The notes beneath the pieces are model-generated. The model searched no databases. It had not been told where the DNA came from and saw only the letters and a list, made by a program, of their open reading frames with translations. The translations under genes and the position numbers were made by a program. DNA of 64,000 bases. Origin: Rhabditoides inermis (taxonomy: Eukaryota > Nematoda > Chromadorea > Rhabditida > Rhabditidae). Where the stretch lies: the NCBI GenBank assembly GCA_963966185.1, contig CAWZYM010000205.1:627501-691500 (forward strand), written 5' to 3'. Shown here piece by piece: positions 10,171 to 20,200 of this stretch. Position 1 is the first letter of the stretch; every line of letters begins with the position of its first letter.

Positions 10171-12536
10171 ATGGATCTTTTGGATGCTGTGACGGGCGCG
10201 CCCGGCTCGGAGCTGGCGCTGTTCCAGTCTGCGATGCTGCCGTGGCTGATTGTCGGCGCGGCCATAGCCTTTGTACTCGCGTTCGCCATCGGCGCCAACG
10301 ACACGGCCAACTCGTTCGGCACGTCGGTCGGCAGCAAGGTGCTCACCCTCTGGCAAGCCTACGTCCTCGCCTCGGTGTTTGAGACGCTCGGCGCGTGCCT
10401 GCTCGGACACAAGGTGAGCAGTCGTGTTGTTGTTGTTGTTGTTGTTGTTGTTGAATGGGGCATGACTGATTGTTTGTTGTTTAGGTGACGGACACGATGC
10501 GCAAGGGTGTGGTCGATCTCTCGGTGTACAACAACAGCGAGGCGGAGCTCATGTACGGACAGATCTCCATCCTCACGGGTACGCCGCTGTTCATTGGGTG
10601 TTTGATTAAAATTTCAAGTTACAAGCGTCATAGTGATCATTAAAGAACGCTCAGTGCAATATTCTATCACTTATCAGTGATCATGTGTTAGAATCATGTG
10701 CCGCCCATAGTGAGTGGGTGTTGTGTACTGATCAGAAGGTATTATTTATGGCGTTGCTCACGCTTATCAAAATGTTGCCGGGCGCCGGATTCTTTTGGTC
10801 CATGATTAGAGATAGAGAGGCACGAGGGTTTTTGCGGAGAGCATGACTCGTGAAAGCGTGGTTACGGCTTTGTAGTTGGAAATGGGGGAAACTTCGATTC
10901 TGATTCATTCAAAACAACAACGGTTGACTTGAGAAAGCGTGGTTACGGCTCTGTAGTTGGAGTTCTGGCAATGACAAGACAATATCGTGTGCTGGAATTG
11001 TGGAATATGTGTCGAGTGTATGTGTTTCAGGTTGCGGTGCGTGGATGCTGCTGGCGACGGCGCTGAAGCTGCCCGTGTCGACGACGCACTCGATCGTCGG
11101 TGCCACCATTGGCTTCTCGCTCGTGCTGCGCGGCAGCGACGGCATCCGCTGGGCCAAGATCAACCGCATCTTCGCCTCGTGGATCGTCTCACCCCTCCTC
11201 TCCGGCATCGTATCGGTCTTCTTCTTCATCTGCGTCGACCACTTTGTGCTCAGGAGGGTGAGTCGTTTTTGGAATTTGGCATTGTGATTTTCAACTTGCG
11301 AACTCGCGATTGGGAAGAACGGAAGGGTCGCGTTGGTCTCAGCCGCGATCGCGCGAATCGGATATAGTCTCTCACTATGCACGTTCAAAGTTTGACGCTG
11401 ACAGTGGCGGCGCGCGCGTTTGTTTCTCGACTTTATGTGATATTTGCTGATTGCTTTTGGTGGTGGATTTCTACGTGAATTGTGTACATAGGTATAAAAA
11501 AGATAGGCGGCGATCGGCGGGTGGCTTGTCCGGGACAGTGGTGTGTGAGAGGGTGCGGTGAGAGAGTGCGGATAGAATGGAGTCGGGAGGGGCACAGAGG
11601 GTGAAAGGGAGACGCGGGAGGGGAGAGAGTGCGGCGGCGGCTGTGTAACTCTCTCCCGCACGCACGCACTCTCACTCTCTGCTCGAAATTTCCTGGACAC
11701 GTGAACTGGAACAGTATTGCAGCAGCTGAGACTCTACGAATCCCAAGCAAAAAGTACACTTGTATATTTTGATCGCTCGGTATTTCGCGGTCTCTGTGAG
11801 GTCGCGGTGTGGGATACTGTAGTCGGGAGATGCAATCAAAACATTGGGTGTTTGCGGCGGGGGTGGGCCGTTTTGCGTTTGGAGATACAGCGGATGTGTT
11901 ATCTCTTCAAAATTGGCGGGGTGCCCGTTTTGGCGAATGCCATTGAGCGAGCAGGGGCTATTGTATGTGGAATAGTAGATGATGAATTGATGGCGATGGG
12001 TGAAATAGAGCGCCGCAAATGGAGAGACGGGAGACGGGTGAGAGTGAAAGCGCGAAGGAAGAAGATCTAGCATGCGAAATCTCGCTTGTGAAAATGATGA
12101 ATCGGTTGGACGGTTGGCCATGGTCTGTTCTGTTGACTTTTTTGCAACGCTGATCTAGATTGTCTACGAGATATATTAGGAACGACAGCGTGATGTAATA
12201 TTAACAGGGTAAAATAAATATGAAAAAAAAATATATTTTCAGTCTCGCCCTCTCCAAAGCGGCCTTGCCATTCTACCGGTACTCTACTTCCTCTGTGTCT
12301 CGTTCAATGTGTTCGCCATCGTCTACGAGGGATCCGAGTGTGAGTGGCATTATTGATTTATTGATTGTTACCTGATTTGATTACCTGATTATGTTTCAGT
12401 CCTCGGATTCGACCAGCTTTCTCTGGTTTCTGTGCTGATGATCTCTGGTGGAGCCGGACTGGTTGTTGCCTTTATTGTCATGCTCGTCGCTCCCCGCCTC
12501 AAGAAGCACATTCTCGGTAAGTTGCTACTCTTCTCT

Positions 12537-12572
<36 letters not shown>

Positions 12573-13334
12573 CTGTCTATCTTTGCAGAGAGCAAAGGTA
12601 CCGAACTGCCGACGGCCAGTGTGCATTGCGTCGAGCTGACTTCGGTGAACTCGCAGAGTGAGTATCGATTATCGATTGATTGATGTGGATTGTATAATTG
12701 ATGTTTGCAGACAAGAAGCTGCTCGATTATGAGAACGGCATTTCGACGACGGAGAAGCGCGAGAAGAACGGAAACGGACACGGTGAGTGGAGAAGACATT
12801 GGAATAAAAGATTGACCGCTTGCCTTTTTCAGCTGCCAACGCGGTGGCTCCCACGTCTGGCTCGTCGTCGTCGATTGCGCAGTTCTTCCGCAGCGGCAAG
12901 CCCGAGGACCCGCACGCGTCCAAGCTCTTCAACATGCTCCAGGTGATGACGGCCTGCTTTGGAGGATTCGCGCACGGCGGAAACGACGTCAGGTGAGTGA
13001 CCCTTCCTTGATTACCTGCCAGTGCCAGAGAGTGATTGTGTGCTTGCAGTAACGCGATCGCGCCGCTCGTGTCTCTGTACATGATCTACTCGGAGGGCCA
13101 CATTGCGCAGACCGGGCACACGCCGTGGTACCTGCTGTTCTATGGAGCCGTCGGCATGTGCATCGGACTGTGGCTGCTCGGACATCGCGTCATCTACACG
13201 GTCGGAGACAACCTTACCAAGATCACGCCCACCAGCGGGTTCGCCATCGAGTTTGGAGCCGCCGTGACGGTGCTGATTGCGTCCAAGATGGGACTGCCCA
13301 TCAGCTCGACGCAGTGCAAGGTTGGTGGGAGAGG

Positions 13335-13368
<34 letters not shown>

Positions 13369-13599
13369 ACTCTGACTTTCAGGTCGGCTCGGTGGTTGCT
13401 GTGGGTCTGGTGCAGGCATCGCACGGAGTGCAGTGGCACACGTTCAGGAATATCTCGCTCTCGTGGATCGTCACCCTTCCGGTGGCCGGTGAGTATCGAT
13501 CTATCGATTGATTATTGATTGCCATGGTTTCACTGACTGGCTTGTTCAGGTCTGCTCTCTGCGGGATGCATGCTCCTCTTCAAGATGTTCGTCTTGTGA
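10171..13599 (+). CDS. SLC20A: SLC20/PiT-family sodium-dependent phosphate transporter, complete, eleven coding exons, 501 aa
   Basis: This is an inorganic phosphate symporter of the PiT family (Na+/Pi in animals), a multi-pass plasma membrane protein. Coding exons: 10171-10413, 10485-10578, 11031-11257, 12243-12339, 12400-12516, 12589-12657, 12711-12782, 12833-12992, 13050-13320, 13383-13488, 13550-13599. All phases join into one 501-codon frame ending in TGA. Both inverted-repeat PiT signatures are present: [11 protein letters not shown] near residues 41-51 and GGNDVSNAIAPL near 355-366, with the Asn-Asp pairs at 43-44 and 357-358. Also seen are [18 protein letters not shown] in the first half and [18 protein letters not shown] in the second, the paired STTH/SSTQ loops. 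The hydrophilic middle (about 255-325) is short, so the protein is smaller than the roughly 650-680 aa vertebrate PiT1/PiT2. The ATG lies one base after an acceptor, so the 5'UTR is spliced. PiT1 versus PiT2 cannot be told apart. Confidence 0.95.
10427..10453 (+). repeat. (GTT)n microsatellite in a PiT intron
   Basis: About nine GTT triplets lie a few bases after the donor of the first coding exon, within a 71-nt intron. Confidence 0.9.
10575..11030 (+). other. PiT intron (452 nt from 10579) with short duplicated strings
   Basis: No coding sequence is seen. The string ATAGAGAGGCACGAGGGTTT at about 10811 also occurs upstream of the gene's start exon at about 10075. AAAGCGTGGTTACGGCT occurs twice inside the intron (about 10853 and 10932). 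These look like small local duplications. Confidence 0.55.
11258..12242 (+). other. Longest PiT intron (985 nt)
   Basis: It is bounded by a GTGAGT donor and a TATTTTCAG acceptor. A G-rich, GA-rich part lies at 11560-11660. Frames on the minus strand here are low-complexity and not supported as genes. Confidence 0.7.
12531..12571 (+). repeat. (CT)n tract in a PiT intron
   Basis: It fills most of the 72-nt intron 12517-12588 and merges with the pyrimidine tract of the acceptor. Confidence 0.9.
13332..13366 (+). repeat. (GA)n tract in a PiT intron
   Basis: It fills most of the 62-nt intron 13321-13382. The donor is the less usual GTTGGT, and only a short TGACTTTC pyrimidine run precedes the acceptor. 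Confidence 0.9.
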
Positions 13600-14709
13600 G
13601 CAGCATCGGGGGCAGCAGCCAGATGAACAACGTCATATCATCAAATACATACACAACGAGACTCTGTCTCTCCTCTTCCATCCCGGTCTCTGCAGATATC
13701 TAGCATTTTAGTATAATATATAACCACCATCGCCCGATGAGTGAGAGTGCATTATTCGAAAGTTCTATATGTCTCTATCCAAGTAATAAGTGAGCGTGCA
13801 TTCGGCACTCGCGTCTGTCCCTGTACCATCTTGATGCGTCGTTGCGACCCGTTCCCATCCTTTGTCCCCTACAGAGTTTTATTTCTCCCGAGTATCGGTG
13901 GATTTTGTATTGTCTGGTTGAGGGCGTGCGTGAGGACTTGTGCTCTCTGCTCGCAGCCAGATATCCACGCATTGTTACTTCTTTGATATTGTTTTCAAGT
14001 TGACAGGTTTTGAGAAGATTGTATTACTGGTCGGTGAGAGGTTTCGTTTGTTTTAGAGAGCGGTTGTCCGCGCGCTGCGCTGTCGCAATGTGCGCGGACG
14101 TCCGTGTTCGCTCGCGTTGTCCGATAAAGTCTGCTCTGTGCCGGGCTAGTCTGGATGCATGTGGGCGGGCGACTCTAGTTGTTCCTCTGTGCGTGCTTCC
14201 TCATCTAGGAATATACACTGTCCCCTCTCTCTCGCCCCATTTCCCCCACGTTGTTAGTTGCTAATTTGTTCCGCCCACCTGTGTGTTGTGTGTTTGCCAT
14301 CAAATACTATTTGACATAATGGTGACTGATAAAAAGATTTTATACGGTTCTACGAAACGACCCTGCTTACCCATTTGTTTTTTTTCCGTTCGATCCGCCG
14401 TGAATGGTCGTACGGTGAAAGGGGTTTCCTCCATTGGGATAACAAGACCGACCCCGCACATACCTTCTAGATACAATGATGTGTATGGCGCAAGTGGGCG
14501 GGGCATGCTAATGTGAGTTATTGTCTGCTGCCTGGATCAATGAGAATTTTCGTCATTTCTAGATCATTGCGGTGTAGCGAGCGGCTGCCCTCTTCTGGAC
14601 TACAATTCGCACCCAGGTATACCTACTTTCTTTGCCCTACTCTTTTCATTGGTTCCAGATGCAGACATATCTATTCTTAATCGTAATATATGAAACACTC
14701 TCTTATTCT
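13600..14709. other. Region downstream of PiT: 3'UTR and spacer up to the tandem array
   Basis: No protein-coding exon is recognised. The 3'UTR of PiT begins at 13600; no clear AATAAA is seen on the plus strand. On the minus strand an AATAAA (plus-strand TTTATT) occurs near 13877, which would suit a transcript coming from the array. A 16-nt stretch near 14431-14446 matches the array unit at 14 positions. Confidence 0.5.
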
Positions 14710-14833
14710 TTAATGATTAGTTTTTCTGCCTCTCTTGTATCCCTCGTTCGCATCGGTGTATTCGCTCGCCAGGGCCAATGGGATAACTAGAGTCTCACCT
14801 TTTTGCCCGCTTTTTAAGGGATCGTTGTAGTTT
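14710..14833 (-). other. Candidate terminal exon at the left end of the array
   Basis: Acceptor GTGTAG ends at 14834, and the 36-codon unit frame runs on through a mutated donor (GGCAGAAAAAC where other units have GGCAGGTAAAC). The frame adds RKTNH and stops at TAA 14712-14710. This is what the last exon of a minus-strand gene would look like, but the edge unit of a satellite can also be degenerate, and a stop within five codons is not rare by chance. Confidence 0.35.
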
Positions 14834-16695
14834 CTACACCACAATAAATAAGAGATGGGGGGTTCAAAACACAGTATGTCTATATCTCTCTAGTTTACCT
14901 GCCTCTCTTGTATCCCTCGTTCGCATCGGTGTATTCGCTCGCCAGGGCCAATGGGATAACTAGAGTCTCACCTTTTTGCCCGCTTTTTATGGGATCGTTG
15001 TAGTTTCTACACCACAATAAATAAGAGATGGGGGGTTCAAAACACAGTTTGTCTATATCTCTCTAGTTTACCTGCCTCTCTTGTATCCCTCGTTCGCATC
15101 GGTGTATTCGCTCGCCAGGGCCAATGGGATAACTAGAGTCTCACCTTTTTGCCCGCTTTTTAAGGGATCGTTGTAGTTTCTACACCACAATAAATAAGAG
15201 ATGGGGGGTTCAAAACACAGTATGTCTATATCTCTCTAGTTTACCTGCCTCTCTTGTATCCCTCGTTCGCATCGGTGTATTCGCTCGCCAGGGCCAATGG
15301 GATAACTAGAGTCTCACCTTTTTGCCCGCTTTTTAAGGGATCGTTGTAGTTTCTACACCACAATAAATAACAGATGGGGGGGTTCAAAACACAGTATGTC
15401 TATATCTCTCTAGTTTACCTGCCTCTCTTGTATCCCTCGTTCGCATCGGTGTATTCGCTCGCCAGGGCCAATGGGATAACTAGAGTCTCACCTTTTTGCC
15501 CGCTTTTTAAGGGATCGTTGTAGTTTCTACACCACAATAAATAACAGATGGGGGGTTCAAAACACAGTATGTCTATATCTCTCTAGTTTACCTGCCTCTC
15601 TTGTATCCCTCGTTCGCATCGGTGTATTCGCTCGCCAGGGCCAATGGGATAACTAGAGTCTCACCTTTTTGCCCGCTTTTTAAGGGATCGTTGTAGTTTC
15701 TACACCACAATAAATAACAGATGGGGGGTTCAAAACACAGTATGTCTATATCTCTCTAGTTTACCTGCCTCTCTTGTATCCCTCGTTCGCATCGGTGTAT
15801 TCGCTCGCCAGGGCCAATGGGATAACTAGAGTCTCTCCTTTTTGCCCGCTTTTTAAGGGATCGTTGTAGTTTCTACACCACAATAAATAACAGATGGGGG
15901 GTTCAAAACACAGTATGTCTATATCTCTCTAGTTTACCTGCCTCTCTTGTATCCCTCGTTCGCATCGGTGTATTCGCTCGCCAGGGCCAATGGGATAACT
16001 AGAGTCTCACCTTTTTGCCCGCTTTTTAAGGGATCGTTGTAGTTTCTACACCACAATAAATAACAGATGGGGGGGTTCAAAACACAGTATGTCTATATCT
16101 CTCTAGTTTACCTGCCTCTCTTGTATCCCTCGTTCGCATCGGTGTATTCGCTCGCCAGGGCCAATGGGATAACTAGAGTCTCACCTTTTTGCCCGCTTTT
16201 TAAGGGATCGTTGTAGTTTCTACACCACAATAAATAACAGATGGGGGGTTCAAAACACAGTATGTCTATATCTCTCTAGTTTACCTGCCTCTCTTGTATC
16301 CCTCGTTCGCATCGGTGTATTCGCTCGCCAGGGCCAATGGGATAACTAGAGTCTCACCTTTTTGCCCGCTTTTTAAGGGATCGTTGTAGTTTCTACACCA
16401 CAATAAATAACAGATGGGGGGTTCAAAACACAGTATGTCTATATCTCTCTAGTTTACCTGCCTCTCTTGTATCCCTCGTTCGCATCGGTGTATTCGCTCG
16501 CCAGGGCCAATGGGATAACTAGAGTCTCTCCTTTTTGCCCGCTTTTTAAGGGATCGTTGTAGTTTCTACACCACATTAAATAACAGATAGGGGGTTCAAA
16601 ACACAGTATTTCTATATCTCTCTAGTTTACCTGCCTCTCTTGTATCCCTCGTTCGCATCGGTGTATTCGCTCGCCAGGGCCAATGGGATAACTAG
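14713..16695. repeat. Tandem array, segment 1 (about 11 units of 173 bp)
   Basis: Head-to-tail copies repeat every 173 bp (for example TAGTTTACCTGCC at 14891 and again at 15064). Differences are few: the length of the G run before TTCAAAACAC, AAGAGATG versus AACAGATG, and single substitutions. The last unit is cut by the MITE after GATAACTAG. Confidence 0.97.
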
Positions 16696-17247
16696 TAGGG
16701 ACCACAACGTGAGGTGTAGAGTTTGTGTCGAAATCATGTAACATTTTCTGACTGGACGCGTTACTTGCTCTAATTAGCGTAGAACGATTCGCCCTTCCGC
16801 GCTGATTCCAACGGTATTCGATTTATGGGAAAACGTGCCCCGTAAAGTATTGAAAATCGATAAAGAGTGATATGATGACGTCATATTTTTTTGATCTAGC
16901 CGCCATTGCCCAAAATAAGTAATGAAAAATGGTGTCATAAGAGACGTATTTCATCGAGTACTGATTGATTACAATCAAACAAAGCGTAGTGCTACTATTA
17001 GAAACGAGTATATTCATAATTTAACTATTAATGACGTCATCAGTGCTTTGATCTAGCCGCCCTCTGTCGCACTTTCCCTGTGTGAGCGCGCGCTCGGGTG
17101 CGCGCGCGCCGCGCGGAATTAGAGCGCAATGTGAACGATTAACCCTATGAACATTATATATTTTCGAAATCAGCTTGAAACGATCTACATTATTATACAA
17201 ACTGCTATACCACATCAAAACTTCTGAAATTCTCATTGTGGTCCCTA
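16696..17247. mobile_element. 552-bp MITE with 12-bp terminal inverted repeats and a 9-bp target duplication
   Basis: The ends are perfect 12-bp inverted repeats, TAGGGACCACAA at 16696-16707 and TTGTGGTCCCTA at 17236-17247. GATAACTAG flanks both sides (16687-16695 and 17248-17256); the uninterrupted array unit has it once. There is no transposase frame. The interior has two TGACGTCA palindromes and a CG-rich alternating tract (about 17082-17113). The TAGGG end fits the hAT-type YARNG start, while a 9-bp duplication is more Mutator-like. If the G is chance homology the duplication is 8 bp, as in hAT. Confidence 0.9.
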
Positions 17248-20200
17248 GATAACTAGAGTCTCACCTTTTTGCCCGCTTTTTAAGGGATCGTTGTAGTTTC
17301 TAAACCACAATAAAAAAAACAGATGGGGGTTCAAAACACAGTATGTCTATATCTCTCTAGTTTACCTGCCTCTCTTGTATCCCTCGTTCGCATCGGTGTA
17401 TTCGCTCGCCAGGGCCAATGGGATAACTAGAGTCTCACCTTTTTGCCCACTTCTTAAGGGATCGTTGTAGTTTCTACACCACAATAAATAACAGATGGGG
17501 GGGGGTTCAAAACACAGTATGTCTATATCTCTCTAGTTTACCTGCCTCTCTTGTATCCCTCGTTCGCATCGGTGTATTCGCTCGCCAGGGCCAATGGGAT
17601 AACTAGAGTCTCACCTTTTTGCCCGCTTTTTAAGGGATCGTTGTAGTTTCTACACCACAATAAATAACAGATGGGGGTTCAAAACACAGTATGTCTATAT
17701 CTCTAGTTTACCTGCCTCTCTTGTATCCCTCGTTCGCATCGGTGTATTCGCTCGCCAGGGCCAATGGGATAACTAGAGTCTCACCTTTTTGCCCGCTTTT
17801 TAAGGGATCGTTGTAGTTTCTACACCACAATAAACAACAGATGGGGAGTTCAAAACACAGTATGTCTATATCTCTCTAGTTTACCTGCCTCTCTTGTATC
17901 CCTCGTTCGCATCGGTGTATTCGCTCGCCAGGGCCAATGGGATAACTAGAGTCTCACCTTTTTGCCCGCTTTTTAAGGGATCGTTGTAGTTTCTACACCA
18001 CAATAAATAAGAGATGGGGGGTTCAACACACAGTTTGTCTATATCTCTCTAGTTTACCTGCCTCTCTTGTATCCCTCGTTCGCATCGGTGTATTCGCTCG
18101 CCAGGGCCAATGGGATAACTAGAGTCTCACCTTTTTGCCCGCTTTTTAAGGGATCGTTGTAGTTTCTACACCACATTAAATAACAGATAGGGGTTCAAAA
18201 CACAGTATTTCTATATCTCTCTAGTTTACCTGCCTCTCTTGTATCCCTCGTTCGCATCGGTGTATTCGCTCGCCAGGGCCAATGGGATAACTAGAGTCTC
18301 ACCTTTTTGCCCGCTTTTTAAGGGATCGTTGTAGTTTCTAAACCACAATAAAAAAAACAGATGGGGGGTTCAAAACACAGTATGTCTATATCTCTCTAGT
18401 TTACCTGCCTCTTGTATCCCTCGTTCGCATCGGTGTATTCGCTCGCCAGGGCCAATGGGATAACTAGAGTCTCTCCTTTTTGCCCGCTTTTTAAGGGATC
18501 GTTGTAGTTTCTACACCACATTAAATAACAGATAGGGGGTTCAAAACACAGTATTTCTATATCTCTCTAGTTTACCTGCCTCTCTTGTATCCCTCGTTCG
18601 CATCGGTGTATTCGCTCGCCAGGGCCAATGGGATAACTAGAGTCTCACCTTTTTGCCCGCTTTTTAAGGGATCGTTGTAGTTTCTAAACCACAATAAAAA
18701 AAAAACAGATGGGGGTTCAAAACACAGTATGTCTATATCTCTCTAGTTTACCTGCCTCTCTTGTATCCCTCGTTCGCATCGGTGTATTCGCTCGCCAGGG
18801 CCAATGGGATAACTAGAGTCTCACCTTTTTGCCCACTTCTTAAGGGATCGTTGTAGTTTCTACACCACAATAAATAACAGATGGGGGGGGGGTTCAAAAC
18901 ACAGTATGTCTATATCTCTCTAGTTTACCTGCCTCTCTTGTATCCCTCGTTCGCATCGGTGTATTCGCTCGCCAGGGCCAATGGGATAACTAGAGTCTCA
19001 CCTTTTTGCCCGCTTTTTAAGGGATCGTTGTAGTTTCTACACCACAATAAATAACAGATGGGGGTTCAAAACACAGTATGTCTATATCTCTAGTTTACCT
19101 GCCTCTCTTGTATCCCTCGTTCGCATCGGTGTATTCGCTCGCCAGGGCCAATGGGATAACTAGAGTCTCACCTTTTTGCCCGCTTTTTAAGGGATCGTTG
19201 TAGTTTCTACACCACAATAAACAACAGATGGGGAGTTCAAAACACAGTATGTCTATATCTCTCTAGTTTACCTGCCTCTCTTGTATCCCTCGTTCGCATC
19301 GGTGTATTCGCTCGCCAGGGCCAATGGGATAACTAGAGTCTCACCTTTTTGCCCGCTTTTTAAGGGATCGTTGTAGTTTCTACACCACAATAAATAAGAG
19401 ATGGGGGGTTCAACACACAGTTTGTCTATATCTCTCTAGTTTACCTGCCTCTCTTGTATCCCTCGTTCGCATCGGTGTATTCGCTCGCCAGGGCCAATGG
19501 GATAACTAGAGTCTCACCTTTTTGCCCGCTTTTTAAGGGATCGTTGTAGTTTCTACACCACAATAAATAAGAGATGGGGGGTTCAAAACACAGTATGTCT
19601 ATATCTCTCTAGTTTACCTGCCTCTCTTGTATCCCTCGTTCGCATCGGTGTATTCGCTCGCCAGGGCCAATGGGATAACTAGAGTCTCACCTTTTTGCCC
19701 GCTTTTTAAGGGATCGTTGTAGTTTCTACACCACAATAAATAACAGATGGGGGGTTCAAAACACAGTATGTCTATATCTGTCTAGTTTACCTGCCTCTCT
19801 TGTATCCCTCGTTCGCATCGGTGTATTCGCTCGCCAGGGCCAATGGGATAACTAGGGTCTCACCTTTTTGCCCGCTTTTTAAGGGATCGTTGTAGTTTCT
19901 ACACCACAATAAATAACAGATGGGGGGTTCAAAACACAGTATGTCTATATCTCTCTAGTTTACCTGCCTCTCTTGTATCCCTCGTTCGCATCGGTGTATT
20001 CGCTCGCCAGGGCCAATGGGATAACTAGAGTCTCACCTTTTTGCCCGCTTTTTAAGGGATCGTTGTAGTTTCTACACCACATTAAAAACCAGATAGGGGG
20101 TTCAAAACACAGTATTTCTATATCTCTCTAGTTTACCTGCCTCTCTTGTATCCCTCGTTCGCATCGGTGTATTCGCTCGCCAGGGCCAATGGGATAACTA

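Noticed and set aside
10909..11759. Minus-strand frames overlapping PiT exon 4 and the next intron
   Set aside because: They lie antisense to a confident conserved exon and then run into low-complexity DNA; a shadow of the true coding frame.
16823..17236. Two minus-strand frames inside the 552-bp MITE as a transposase
   Set aside because: They are 64 and 71 codons, low in family features and too short; the element is non-autonomous.
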